A stretch of 64,000 bases of DNA from Caminibacter pacificus. Lineage in GTDB: Bacteria; Campylobacterota; Campylobacteria; Campylobacterales; Nautiliaceae. Made by a program: the position numbers and the translations under genes. This document shows positions 54,877-63,632 of the stretch, piece after piece (position 1 is the stretch's first letter; each line of letters opens with the position of its first letter). The notes under the pieces are model-generated. The model did no database searches and was not told the origin of the DNA. It saw nothing but the letters and a program-made list of their open reading frames with translations. The DNA is taken from positions 124,001 through 188,000 of the forward strand of contig NZ_RJVK01000003.1 in NCBI RefSeq assembly GCF_003752135.1, written 5' to 3'.

Positions 54877-56336
54877 TTATTCACAATCTCCAAATCAAAA
54901 AAGAGCTCTCTTGTTTTTGAGCGCTCTTTTGCAAGATAAAGGTTTTCACCTTTAATAATAATTTTTTTATCTTTTTTAGAAAAAGTTATCTCGACTTGAG
55001 GCATCGAAAGATTGATATTTATAAGCTTTGCAACCCAAAAGATATTACAAAGTTTTTCTACTATATCCTTTTTAGGAAGAAGACATTTGAATTTTTCTAT
55101 CTCTTTTTTCTTGATTTTTTTTCTTTTATGAAAACGGATAATTTTAGAAATCAACAACCTATCGCAATGTCTGAATCCGTAATGTAGAGAGTTTAACAAA
55201 ATATAATCGGTATGTTTGTGAGCTTCGTAAAAATCTACAAGCTCACCCGCACGAGATAGTTTTATAGCGTAAGTTAGGTGCATTTTATATTTATCGTCAA
55301 GTTTAAATTCTTCTTTTAATAAATCGAAAACTTCAAGAGCTATTTTTGTCTCATATGACGCTATTTTTCTATCGATTTGATATACGTCTATAATCGTTCT
55401 GACCGACGGGTTAAAATTATCGGGAAATCTATAGTTGTCGTTTCTTAAAAGGTCCGTTAAAAATACACCTTCCCTAACCCCCACACCGCTGGTAATCACT
55501 TCTTTTGCACCTAAATATTTTAACGCTTCAAGAAAAATTAAAGTCCCGGGTCTTATAACGTCAAGTCTTTCGGGTTTAATACCGGCTTTTAGAAGCTCTT
55601 CATCACTCATTTTTATAATTTTTTCAAGAAAATCTTTGTGCTCTTTTATTTCATACGTAAAGCCGTGAAGAATATCAAGAGGATATTCTATTTTTTTCAT
55701 AATAGCTTGAGAAAGCGCCCTAATAGTCCCACCGATACCGAAGACTTTTTTTGAATCGAAAACTTTTCCTAATTTTTCAAGTTCGTTTTTAATATATTTT
55801 TTAGCCCCTTCGATATCGCCTTTATCAAAAAAGAGCTCTTTTAATCTGACGGTACCGAGTTTCAAAGATATCGTAGCTTCGATTCTTTTATCCACAATCA
55901 ACGCAAACTCGGTAGAACCCCCACCGATATCGATAGTAACGCCGTTTTTTTCATATAAAAGATTTGCCGCAGCTACACCGCCGTAAAAAGCTTCTTTATC
56001 TCCGTCTATTACTTTGATTTTCAGTCCCAATTCGTCTTTTACACGCTTTAGAAATTCGGCTTTATTAGGAGCGTCTCTAACGGCACTTGTAGCGACACAG
56101 AGGATTTTTCGAGTTTTTAAAGATTTTGCTATTAAAAGAAACTCTCTTAACGCTTTAATAGCTCTTTCAATAGCAAAATCTTGCAAATTTCCCCCGTTTT
56201 CATAAGCACCTTCACTGATTCTTACTTTGCTTTTCTCTTCTCTTAAAAGATAAAAGCCAAAACGGCTGGTTTTTTTGAACACAGCCATTCTGGCTGAGTT
56301 CGATCCAATATCAATAACGGCCGTTACTTTTGCCAT
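54873..56336 (-). CDS. Ppx/GppA-family phosphatase
   Basis: Exopolyphosphatase or pppGpp phosphohydrolase of the actin-like ATPase fold. DIGSNSARMAVF at the N-terminus, ATSAVRDAPN, TIDIGGGSTEFAL, KLGTVRLKELF and GIGGTIRALSQ are the phosphate-loop motifs. The C-terminal HD-like helical region (about 310-440) is present, giving 487 aa. Polyphosphate versus pppGpp activity cannot be told apart from sequence alone. One-base overlap with the ferredoxin gene. Confidence 0.92.
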   Translation of the reverse strand: MAKVTAVIDIGSNSARMAVFKKTSRFGFYLLREEKSKVRISEGAYENGGNLQDFAIERAIKALREFLLIAKSLKTRKILCVATSAVRDAPNKAEFLKRVKDELGLKIKVIDGDKEAFYGGVAAANLLYEKNGVTIDIGGGSTEFALIVDKRIEATISLKLGTVRLKELFFDKGDIEGAKKYIKNELEKLGKVFDSKKVFGIGGTIRALSQAIMKKIEYPLDILHGFTYEIKEHKDFLEKIIKMSDEELLKAGIKPERLDVIRPGTLIFLEALKYLGAKEVITSGVGVREGVFLTDLLRNDNYRFPDNFNPSVRTIIDVYQIDRKIASYETKIALEVFDLLKEEFKLDDKYKMHLTYAIKLSRAGELVDFYEAHKHTDYILLNSLHYGFRHCDRLLISKIIRFHKRKKIKKKEIEKFKCLLPKKDIVEKLCNIFWVAKLININLSMPQVEITFSKKDKKIIIKGENLYLAKERSKTRELFFDLEIVNN

Positions 56337-56590
56337 TACTCTTCGTCTTTATGAATAAGTTCCGCTTTTAGTTTTAATTCTTTTGCCGTTTCTACGTTAT
56401 CCGGGTCCGGAACAATCGCGTCAACAGGACATGCCGGTACGCATTGAGGCTCTCCTCCGTATTCGATACACTCGGTACACAAATCAGGATCAATTTCATA
56501 AATAGGATCACCCGGTTCGATTGCTCCGTTTGGGCATTCGTCAACACAAGCATCACATGCAATGCATTCCTCAGTAATCTTTAATGACAT
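56336..56590 (-). CDS. fdx: YfhL-type 2[4Fe-4S] ferredoxin
   Basis: 84 aa with two clusters: CIACDACVDECP and CTECIEYGGEPQCVPACP; the second has the spacer insert typical of YfhL/Alvin-type ferredoxins. Start at the ATG at 56590 with AAAGGAG upstream; a longer frame would run into the cosR/hsrA gene. Acidic C-terminal helix. Position between a CosR/HsrA regulator and a Ppx/GppA protein matches C. jejuni Cj0353c-Cj0355c as I recall it. Confidence 0.93.
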   Translation of the reverse strand: MSLKITEECIACDACVDECPNGAIEPGDPIYEIDPDLCTECIEYGGEPQCVPACPVDAIVPDPDNVETAKELKLKAELIHKDEE

Positions 56591-56591
56591 G

Positions 56592-57260
56592 CTACTCCTT
56601 TGGATAACAAAATTTATAGCCTCTTCGGCGAATGGTCTTAATTGTATCAATTTTAAAAACTTTGTCAACCTTTTGACGTATTTGATTTATTGCAACTTCT
56701 ATAACGTTAGGAGTTACGAGTTCCGGTTCTTCCCAAATAGCATCCAAAAGCTGTTCTTTTGAGATAACTTGATTAGGATATCTCGCAAGATGCATAAAAA
56801 CTTCAAACGCTTTGCCTTTTAAATAAGTCTCTTTTCCTTGATAAATAATCTTCTCTTCGTCTTTTACGATAATCAAGTCTTTAATTTTTATCTGAGACTC
56901 TTTTCCGCTTCTTAAAGCCACGTTGATTCTCGTAATTAACAAATCGAAATTAAGAGGCTTTTTTATATAATCGTCCGCTCCCATTCTAAGAGTTTTAATC
57001 TCGCTCTCAACCGAAACGTCATCGGAGATGACTATGATTTTTATTAAAGGATATATATCTTTTGCATAGTCTATAAATTTAAATAGCTCGCTCATTCCGA
57101 AATTAGCATCCACCACTACCAAATTGTAATGTCTGATATCCAAAAAATATTTGGCATCTTTTATGGTATAGGCTTCGTCAGTTTTATACCCCGCTTCGTG
57201 TAACGATTTTTTTATAAGCTCATTTAAAGTTTCATCCCTCTCGACAATTAAAAGACGCAC
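56592..57260 (-). CDS. Orphan OmpR-family response regulator, CosR/HsrA-like
   Basis: 222 aa: atypical receiver (1-120) and winged-helix DNA-binding domain. The C-terminal half DEEKIIYQGKE, LKGKAFEVFMHLARYPNQVI, SKEQLLDAIWEEPE and VTPNVIEVAINQIRQK is nearly the same as Helicobacter pylori HP1043 (HsrA) and C. jejuni CosR as I recall them. No histidine kinase gene is adjacent. The receiver keeps an Asp (D51) at the strand 3 end but the acidic pocket is ERD. In the known members this is an essential regulator of oxidative stress and growth genes. Confidence 0.92.
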   Translation of the reverse strand: MRLLIVERDETLNELIKKSLHEAGYKTDEAYTIKDAKYFLDIRHYNLVVVDANFGMSELFKFIDYAKDIYPLIKIIVISDDVSVESEIKTLRMGADDYIKKPLNFDLLITRINVALRSGKESQIKIKDLIIVKDEEKIIYQGKETYLKGKAFEVFMHLARYPNQVISKEQLLDAIWEEPELVTPNVIEVAINQIRQKVDKVFKIDTIKTIRRRGYKFCYPKE

Positions 57261-57286
57261 ATATACTCCTTTTTCAAACTGACAAA

Positions 57287-57292
57287 ATTATA
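57287..57292 (-). promoter_or_regulatory. Candidate -10 box of the cosR/hsrA-like gene
   Basis: Minus strand GTTATAATTTTG; TATAAT lies about 27 bases before the start, in the 40-base gap after folB. It suggests separate expression of regulator, ferredoxin and phosphatase. Confidence 0.45.
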
Positions 57293-57300
57293 ACAAAAAA

Positions 57301-57627
57301 TTAAAATTTTCTTAAAGTTTCCACTCCTACTAAAGCATTCTTTAAAATTTCGGGTTTTCTAATTTTTAAATGTATGGATTTCATTTGAGGGAATTCGTTT
57401 TTGAGTTTTTCAATTATTACGTCGATTGCGTCTTCTATTAAAGCAAACTTTCCTTCGATAATTATATTTTGAATAATATCGCATACTTTTGCATAATCGA
57501 TAAAGTTTTTTTTGTCTTCGTATTCGATTTGAGCGCATACGACTACGAGCTGTTCTTCGTTTCTCTCTTTTTCCAAAAGTCCTAAAATCGCTTTAAAACT
57601 CAAATCCTCGATTACTATTTTATACAT
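57301..57627 (-). CDS. folB: Dihydroneopterin aldolase (FolB family)
   Basis: 108 aa tunnel-fold protein. IEDLSFKAILGLLEKERNEEQ with the pterin-contacting Glu and the C-terminal LKIRKPEILKNALVGVET fit FolB. Folate biosynthesis: dihydroneopterin to hydroxymethyl-dihydropterin. ATG at 57627 preferred (AGGAGG upstream), three bases after an in-frame GTG. Lies 8 bases after plsY. Confidence 0.87.
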   Translation of the reverse strand: MYKIVIEDLSFKAILGLLEKERNEEQLVVVCAQIEYEDKKNFIDYAKVCDIIQNIIIEGKFALIEDAIDVIIEKLKNEFPQMKSIHLKIRKPEILKNALVGVETLRKF

Positions 57628-57635
57628 CACTCCTC

Positions 57636-58244
57636 CTAAACTACGCGTTTTTCTTGACCTGTTACGAGTCTATAAATATTTTCTTTGTGTTTATAAATAA
57701 CTATAAAAGCAATAATCCAAAGCGGCGCGTGAGATTGGATAGATAGATTCGGATATAAAATATAAGTACTCGCAATACCTACGATTATGGCGGTAAGTGA
57801 GCTTAATGAAGAAATTCTTACATATTTAGCCATCAAATACCAAACCACAAGTGCCACAAGTACGGCTTTTGGTACGAGTACGAGTAAAACTCCCGCCGTC
57901 GTTGCCACACCTTTTCCGCCTTCGAATTTCAAAAACGGAGAAAAACAGTGCCCTATTACCGCAAGAACCGCCAAAGTCCAAAGAGTAGCGTCACATACTC
58001 CGGCAAACTTTGCCGCCAAAACCACAGCAGCACCTTTAAATGCATCCAAAAAAAGCGTTAATGCTGCAAGTTTTTTCGCTTTTTTAGGGTCTTTTTGTTT
58101 CAAAACTCTAAGTACGTTCGTAGCACCGATATTACCGCTTCCGTGCTCTTTGATATTAATTCCGGCCGCGTATTTAGCTATCAGATACCCAAAAGGAATA
58201 CCGCCTACGAGATAAGCGATTATATACCAGATAATGTTACTCAT
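57636..58244 (-). CDS. plsY: Acyl-phosphate glycerol-3-phosphate acyltransferase PlsY
   Basis: Inner-membrane enzyme for the first step of phospholipid synthesis, using acyl phosphate. 202 aa, about five membrane segments. GGIPFGYLIAKY, SGNIGATNVLRVL and FEGGKGVATTAGVLL are the three PlsY motifs. No plsX in this window. Confidence 0.95.
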   Translation of the reverse strand: MSNIIWYIIAYLVGGIPFGYLIAKYAAGINIKEHGSGNIGATNVLRVLKQKDPKKAKKLAALTLFLDAFKGAAVVLAAKFAGVCDATLWTLAVLAVIGHCFSPFLKFEGGKGVATTAGVLLVLVPKAVLVALVVWYLMAKYVRISSLSSLTAIIVGIASTYILYPNLSIQSHAPLWIIAFIVIYKHKENIYRLVTGQEKRVV

Positions 58245-58263
58245 TAAATCCCTTTTTTATGAA

Positions 58264-58287
58264 ATTATACTTTAAATTTGGTAAAAT
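58264..58287. promoter_or_regulatory. Divergent -10 boxes between plsY and nadA
   Basis: Minus-strand TATAAT (58264-58269) before plsY and plus-strand TAAAAT (58282-58287) before nadA, within a 61-base intergenic region. Confidence 0.42.
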
Positions 58288-58305
58288 ACTACAAAAAGGC
58301 TTTGA

Positions 58306-59277
58306 ATGGTAAATAAAGTCAAAGAATTACTAAAAAAGCATAACATCACCTTAGCGGCACACTATTACCAAAAAGACGAGATATTCGAACTTGCCGACTT
58401 AACGGGCGATAGTTTGGAACTTGCAAAAAAAACGAAAGCTCTTAAAAACCCTCTTATTTTCTGCGGTGTAAGTTTTATGGGAGAGAGCGCTAAAATCCTA
58501 AATCCCGACATTGACGTTTACATGCCTAAACTTGCGAGCTGTTCGATGGCAAGAATGGCTGAAGAAGGAAAAGTGGAAGAAAACATTAAACTTCTAAAAG
58601 AAAAAAATATCGATTTTATTCCTATTACATACATCAACTCAAGTGCTAAAGTTAAAGCTATCGTAGGAGAAAACGGAGGTCTTACATGTACGAGCTCAAA
58701 CGCTAAAAAAATCGTATCTTGGGCTCTTAATCAAGGGAAAAAAGTCTTTTTCCTGCCGGATAAAAACTTAGGACAAAACGTAGCGAGTATGATGGGGGTG
58801 AGCTCGTCTATCATCGGAGAAAAAGATTGGGAAAAAGCAGATATTATCTGCTACGACGGACACTGCTCGGTTCATCAGCTTTTTATGCCAGAACACGTAG
58901 AATTTTTCAAAAACAGATACCCTGATATCAAAATCGTAGTTCATCCGGAATGTTCTCCCGAAGTAGTTAAATTAGCCGATTTCGTAGGAAGCACAAGCCA
59001 GATTTTAAAATATGTAAAAGAACATCCAAACGAGCCTATGGCTATAGGAACCGAATTTAATTTCGTAAACAGAATGAAAAAAGAAATAAACCCGAATATT
59101 TTCATCCTAAGCTCGACAAAACCGGAGTGTCCTTCTATGAACGAAACCACTCTAAAAGAGCTTTACGATTTGCTTGTGGCAATTGATGAGGGCAGAGCCT
59201 ACAACGTCGTAAACGTAGATGAAAACGTAAAAGAAAACGCGCTAAAAGCGCTAAATCGTATGATGGAGTTATCATGA
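58306..59277 (+). CDS. nadA: Quinolinate synthase NadA
   Basis: De novo NAD synthesis: condenses iminoaspartate with dihydroxyacetone phosphate on a [4Fe-4S] cluster. LAAHYYQKDEIFELADLTGDS at the N-terminus, ASCSMARMAEE, GHCSVHQLF, HPECSPEV and TKPECPSMN supply the conserved His/Cys residues. 323 aa, slightly compact. ATGA overlap with nadC. No nadB in this window. Confidence 0.96.
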   Translation: MVNKVKELLKKHNITLAAHYYQKDEIFELADLTGDSLELAKKTKALKNPLIFCGVSFMGESAKILNPDIDVYMPKLASCSMARMAEEGKVEENIKLLKEKNIDFIPITYINSSAKVKAIVGENGGLTCTSSNAKKIVSWALNQGKKVFFLPDKNLGQNVASMMGVSSSIIGEKDWEKADIICYDGHCSVHQLFMPEHVEFFKNRYPDIKIVVHPECSPEVVKLADFVGSTSQILKYVKEHPNEPMAIGTEFNFVNRMKKEINPNIFILSSTKPECPSMNETTLKELYDLLVAIDEGRAYNVVNVDENVKENALKALNRMMELS

Positions 59278-60101
59278 ATCTAATGAAACATCAAATAGTC
59301 GACTTTCTAAAACAAGTCCTAAACGAGGATATTGGCAGAGGTGATTTGGCAAGAGAACTTATCAAAGGTAACACTAAAGCCAAAATAGTTGCAAAAAGTG
59401 AAGGTATTATCGCCGGAATAGAATATATTAAATATTTTAGCGAACTTGCTGATGTTAAATTTGATTTTAATTTCGAAGACGGAAGCGAATATAAAAAAGG
59501 CGACATTATTTTTGAAGTGTACGGAAGTGCAAAAGATATATTATCAATAGAAAGAAGTATGCTAAATATTCTCCAACACGCAAGCGGTATAGCCAGCAAT
59601 GCTTTTGAATTCATAAAAAAAATAGACGGACATTTAAAAATTTTAGATACGAGAAAAACAAGACCTCTTTTAAGAACATTCGAAAAATACGCCGCAAAAT
59701 GCGGTGGAGTCACAAACCACAGACTCGGACTTGACGATTGTCTGATGCTCAAAGACACTCACTTAGCGACTTTTAGGTCTATTGCTGATGCTATCACTAT
59801 TGCAAGAGAGCATATTCCGTTTACTACGAAAATAGAAGTGGAATGCGAAACCGAACGCCAAGCAAGAGAAGCTATGGCAGCCGGTGCCGATATCGTAATG
59901 TGCGATAATATGGACTTCGATACGATAAAAAGAGTCGTAGAATTCAGAGACCAAACATACCCTTACGTATTACTTGAAGCCAGCGGAAACGTAACACTTG
60001 ATAACATAGACGAATTCATCAAAACGGGAGTTGACGCAATAAGCAGCGGCGCTATTATTCACCAAGCGACATTCAAAGATTTTTCAATGAAAATCATATA
60101 A
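59274..60101 (+). CDS. nadC: Nicotinate-nucleotide pyrophosphorylase NadC
   Basis: Decarboxylating transfer of phosphoribose to quinolinate. EDIGRGDLARE, ERSMLNILQHASGIA, LDTRKTRPLLRTFEKYAAKCG, VEVECETERQAREAMAAGAD, ASGNVTLDNI and SSGAIIHQA are family motifs. 275 aa. Directly follows nadA with a 4-base overlap, so the last two steps of quinolinate use are coupled. Confidence 0.96.
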   Translation: MNLMKHQIVDFLKQVLNEDIGRGDLARELIKGNTKAKIVAKSEGIIAGIEYIKYFSELADVKFDFNFEDGSEYKKGDIIFEVYGSAKDILSIERSMLNILQHASGIASNAFEFIKKIDGHLKILDTRKTRPLLRTFEKYAAKCGGVTNHRLGLDDCLMLKDTHLATFRSIADAITIAREHIPFTTKIEVECETERQAREAMAAGADIVMCDNMDFDTIKRVVEFRDQTYPYVLLEASGNVTLDNIDEFIKTGVDAISSGAIIHQATFKDFSMKII

Positions 60102-60111
60102 AGGAGCGAAA

Positions 60112-60969
60112 ATTTTAATAGAAGATAAAAATTTCGAACTTCCCCATTTTATGGGTATAGGACCCGTTAAAGAATTCAAAGAATACGTAAAAAATAAATT
60201 TAACAAAGACTTACAACCTTGGGATTTCCTAATTACAAACGACGGAATGAGAGACCTTGCATACTGCTATAACCCTAACAAAGGTATCGAAAGAATTGAC
60301 AATATTCCCGAAACCAGCAAACTCAGAATCAAAAACGCCAAAATTTTCGAACCGCTTGATATTTATCAAAAATGCGCTATTTACGCAATGGTAGAAGCTC
60401 CCGCTTCATTAATTACAGGAAGATTCGGAAGCGGAAAAACACTTCTTGCAACAGCCACAGCTTTAGCGTTGACTAAAAAAAAGATATTCATAACAAGACC
60501 GCCTATCGGTATCAGCAGTGATTACGACATCGGATTTTTACCGGGAAGCAAAGATGAAAAAATGCTCGAATGGGCTGGAGGATTTTTGAGTGCGTTAAAT
60601 TACCTATTTAGAGATATAAAAGGCTACAACTACGACAATATCAAATCCCAACTTTTCTTTGAAAAATTCGAAATAATCCCTTTAAATATGATTCAGGGGG
60701 TATCGATTTTAGAAGGCGAGATTTTAATAGTTGACGAAGTTCAGCTCGTTACGCGCGAATATATGAGTATGATTTTGTCGCGTATGAGTGAGGGAAGCAA
60801 ACTCTTTTTACTTGGAGACTTACACCAAACCTACTCCACTATAGACAAACAAGACAGTGGTCTGTTTAGACTCCAACAAGTACTCCCTCACGAAGCGCTT
60901 GCGTGGGTTGATTTGCAAAAAATATACAGAAACAAACTAACCGAAATAGCAATAAAACTTTTAGAGTAA
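60112..60969 (+). CDS. PhoH-family ATPase, probable ATT start
   Basis: P-loop protein: LITGRFGSGKTLLATATALAL (Walker A), EILIVDEVQLVT (Walker B), and LLGDLHQTY (motif III-like). A PhoH/YlaK-type fold, possibly an RNA- or nucleotide-dependent ATPase; the role is not settled. In-frame codons run up to the nadC stop. AAGGAG at 60101-60106 has no ATG/GTG/TTG at the right distance, but an ATT at 60112 lies 5 bases after it; the first ATG (60151) has no ribosome site. I therefore place the start at ATT 60112 (286 codons). Confidence 0.8.
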   Translation: MLIEDKNFELPHFMGIGPVKEFKEYVKNKFNKDLQPWDFLITNDGMRDLAYCYNPNKGIERIDNIPETSKLRIKNAKIFEPLDIYQKCAIYAMVEAPASLITGRFGSGKTLLATATALALTKKKIFITRPPIGISSDYDIGFLPGSKDEKMLEWAGGFLSALNYLFRDIKGYNYDNIKSQLFFEKFEIIPLNMIQGVSILEGEILIVDEVQLVTREYMSMILSRMSEGSKLFLLGDLHQTYSTIDKQDSGLFRLQQVLPHEALAWVDLQKIYRNKLTEIAIKLLE

Positions 60970-62175
60970 TTTCTCTTTCATTATTTTTACGACTTCCTCA
61001 TCAACTCCGCTCATCTTTTCTTTTATACCTTTTAAGGCTTTTATTGTTTTCGTAACATCCTCAAACATTATACCGTCTTCATACACCTGCATTGCGTTTA
61101 AGACGAATTTGGCGCTATCATATCCTACCGACGCACCTTGCAATACTTTTAGCGAACAAGCCATTTTTCCGCCGTCACACAAAAGGGTACTGATGTTTTG
61201 AATCACGTGTTTTACCGCTTTTTTTGAAGTTTCTCTATCACTCTCAAGATAAGCGATAGCTCCTGCCACTCCGCATCCGCTAGCAACCGCCGCACCGCAT
61301 ATTACCGAGAGTCTTCCGATAAAAAGCTTAACGTAAATAGTTATAAGCATACTTAAAGCAACCGCTTTTAACGCCTCCTCTTCTCTAAAACCTTTTTCTT
61401 TCGCATACACCCACACCGGAAGCGTCGCACTTATCCCGTGATTGCCACTTCCTGTGAGACTCATAGCGGGCATATTCACACCATCCATTCTCGAATCGCT
61501 CGCACTCGTAGTTATTTTGCATATTTTATCTTTTAAAGAATCGCCTGAAAATTGTTTTGAGACGTTTATTCCTACATCGTGATTCATCCCATATTCGGCC
61601 AACGCCATATTAAGTTCAACAGCCTCTCTTACAAACTCGAAACTTTTCTCTTGCTCTATCAAATCATAAACGATATCAAAAGGTTTATCTTCAAGTACAT
61701 AACTTTTAACTTCAACCTCTTCTTGATGATTTTCAAACTCTTTTAATTCACCTTTTGAAATTACATATTCGATATTGTCGTGAAATTTAATCGTTACGGC
61801 CTCGGCATAGGTATTTTCGCTTTTTATAAAAAGCTCGCTTCCTTCAATCAATTCAACTTTTACTTTTTCACTGAATTTTAAGGCCTTTTTTACTTTTTCT
61901 TCGTTTAAATTTTTAAATATATTAAGTTCGTCATTTACATCTCCGAAAAGATACCCCAAAGCAAAGGCAAGTTTCACACCAAATCTTTTAGAGGTATTGG
62001 GGATAGGTACGTACATTGCGTTTTTTAGAAGGTTAGTATTAATGGTTAGCTTTAAATTTTCATCATAAACCCCATACTCTCTTAGATAAGCGGCATTTAA
62101 AGCAATAGCGGCAGGTTCGGTACAACCAAGTGCAGGTTTGATTTCGCTTAGAATTATCTCTTTTGCGCCATACAT
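60961..62175 (-). CDS. cyuA: L-cysteine desulfidase family protein (CyuA/YhaM)
   Basis: [4Fe-4S] enzyme family that splits cysteine to sulfide, ammonia and pyruvate. ALGCTEPAAIALNAAYLR (cluster Cys), TTSASDSRMDGVNMPAMSL, GSGNHGISATLP, CGAAVASGCGVAGAI and LCDGGKMACSLK are the conserved motifs. 405 aa fits CyuA. Start is the ATG at 62175. Sulfide release would suit a sulfur-metabolising organism, but could also serve cysteine detoxification. Confidence 0.9.
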   Translation of the reverse strand: MYGAKEIILSEIKPALGCTEPAAIALNAAYLREYGVYDENLKLTINTNLLKNAMYVPIPNTSKRFGVKLAFALGYLFGDVNDELNIFKNLNEEKVKKALKFSEKVKVELIEGSELFIKSENTYAEAVTIKFHDNIEYVISKGELKEFENHQEEVEVKSYVLEDKPFDIVYDLIEQEKSFEFVREAVELNMALAEYGMNHDVGINVSKQFSGDSLKDKICKITTSASDSRMDGVNMPAMSLTGSGNHGISATLPVWVYAKEKGFREEEALKAVALSMLITIYVKLFIGRLSVICGAAVASGCGVAGAIAYLESDRETSKKAVKHVIQNISTLLCDGGKMACSLKVLQGASVGYDSAKFVLNAMQVYEDGIMFEDVTKTIKALKGIKEKMSGVDEEVVKIMKEKLL

Positions 62176-62235
62176 CAAAAATCCTTTTTTCAGAAGTATA
62201 AAACAAAAGATTTTTTAAGGATAGAAAAAAATTGC

Positions 62236-63084
62236 TTATATTTTATTTAGAAGTGTAATTAGATAAGAAGGATTGACTATTACGCCATCAAGCCACATGG
62301 AAAAATGCAAATGAGGCCCCGTAACTCTGCCGGTTTGCCCGCTTAAGCCGACAATCTCGCCTTTTTTTACTTTTTGAGCTTTTTTTACGACTATTTTACT
62401 TAGATGATAATAACAGCTATACACTCCTCTTCCGTGAGAAACCACAACTGAATTACCGGCAAAATACCTCTTTTTTGCAAGCACTACTACTCCGTCATTC
62501 ACCGCTTTTATAGGTGTACCTTTTTTAGCTTTGTAATCTATTCCGGTATGATAACTTCTCAACACTCCGTTAAACATCCTTGCATTTCCAAACGATGAAG
62601 TTACGGAAGATTTAATCGGCAAAACGAACTTATCGTGCCAATATATATGTTTATCGAAAGTATTGTAGATTTTCATCGCTTCTTTGTATTCGGATTTTAT
62701 TCTTTTGATTAAGCTTTTAGGAGGAGAGACATGTTTTTTTGCTACTTTTAAAAACTCTTTTTTGTAATTTCCTTTTTTAACAACTAACTTTTTTGTATCA
62801 ATTTCATTTTTAAAAACGGCTTTAATTTCATAAACACCGCTTTTTTGATAGTAACTGACGGGAATTAAAGTATAAAATTTATATTTTTTATTCGTAATTG
62901 TAGGGAAAAACTGATATTTTTTATTAAAAACTTTTATAAATTCAGGCTTTTGATTACTAAAAATCAAAACCGCTTCACCGTTTTTAACAACTGGATTGTA
63001 AATGAAAATTTCGGCAAATAAGAAAACTGGAATAAATAGAAGAAAAAGAAGGATTTTATAATCCTTTTTGTTTTTTGTATTCAA
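62236..63084 (-). CDS. Secreted M23 (LytM) peptidoglycan endopeptidase
   Basis: 282 aa. Signal peptide (residues about 10-24, basic NTKNKKDYK before the hydrophobic core). C-terminal M23 domain with YHTGIDY (HxxxD) and GPHLHFSMW (HxH), a complete zinc site, and an N-terminal beta-rich domain. TTG start at 63084, overlapping the DUF465 gene by 29 bases; this start gives the proper positively charged signal region. Likely role: trims peptide crosslinks, as in cell-shape endopeptidases of Campylobacterota. Confidence 0.88.
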   Translation of the reverse strand: MNTKNKKDYKILLFLLFIPVFLFAEIFIYNPVVKNGEAVLIFSNQKPEFIKVFNKKYQFFPTITNKKYKFYTLIPVSYYQKSGVYEIKAVFKNEIDTKKLVVKKGNYKKEFLKVAKKHVSPPKSLIKRIKSEYKEAMKIYNTFDKHIYWHDKFVLPIKSSVTSSFGNARMFNGVLRSYHTGIDYKAKKGTPIKAVNDGVVVLAKKRYFAGNSVVVSHGRGVYSCYYHLSKIVVKKAQKVKKGEIVGLSGQTGRVTGPHLHFSMWLDGVIVNPSYLITLLNKI

Positions 63085-63295
63085 GCACCGCTTGATATAC
63101 TTCGTCTTTTATATGAAGTTTTTCTTTTTTTAGTTTTTCAAGTTCAAGCTCTTCCATATGTTCTCTACCGGCTTCAACTTCGTCGATGATTTTATTAAGT
63201 TCCGCGTGTCTTTGGATTAGTTTATCGATATGAGGATTTTCTTTTGCAAGTTCTTCCATTACGGGGATTAATTCAGGGCAACATTCTTTAAACAT
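63056..63295 (-). CDS. DUF465 / YdcH-like small coiled-coil protein
   Basis: 79 aa, start at 63295 with AAAAAAGGAG upstream. NPHIDKLIQRHAELNKIIDEVE followed by LEKLKKEKLHIKDEVYQAV is the DUF465 pattern. Function unknown. The M23 gene overlaps it by 29 bases. Confidence 0.88.
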   Translation of the reverse strand: MFKECCPELIPVMEELAKENPHIDKLIQRHAELNKIIDEVEAGREHMEELELEKLKKEKLHIKDEVYQAVLEYKKQKGL

Positions 63296-63320
63296 TTCTT
63301 CTCCTTTTTTTCTTATTATA

Positions 63321-63623
63321 TCAAAATATATCACACCTGGTAGAGTCTATGTCTTCATCTTCGTCGAATTCTTCGTAAAAATCGTCATATTCTTCATCCA
63401 AAACGTCTCTGTTTTCTTTAGGTTTGCACTCTTCGCACTCGATAACTTCATAATTTTCGTGATTTTTCAAAAACTCTTCAATCTCTTCAAAAAGATTAAA
63501 AGTAATATACAAAACATTATTATTAAATTCCACGTCCTCTTTTTTTCCTATTAACACATCGCATTCATCACTGTGAAGCTCGATTGTTTTTTCGTTATCA
63601 TTGACTATAATTTCATACGCCAT
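63321..63623 (-). CDS. Small acidic protein of unknown function
   Basis: 100 aa. First half has a beta-rich pattern (YEIIVNDNEKTIELHSDE) with CDVLIG; a CEEC pair lies near residue 64, and the last 30 residues are almost all Asp/Glu with Tyr and Phe. Cytoplasmic; no family recognised. ATG preceded by AAAGGATAAAG. TATAAT for the next gene overlaps its 3' side. Confidence 0.65.
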   Translation of the reverse strand: MAYEIIVNDNEKTIELHSDECDVLIGKKEDVEFNNNVLYITFNLFEEIEEFLKNHENYEVIECEECKPKENRDVLDEEYDDFYEEFDEDEDIDSTRCDIF

Positions 63624-63632
63624 CTTTATCCT

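Noticed and set aside
57787-58215. 142-codon open frame opposite plsY
   Set aside because: It is the shadow of plsY, which has all family motifs; the opposite frame shows no recognisable domain or ribosome site.
59291-59758. 155-codon minus-strand frame inside nadC
   Set aside because: Shadow of nadC; low-complexity Ser/Leu/Phe translation without start signals.
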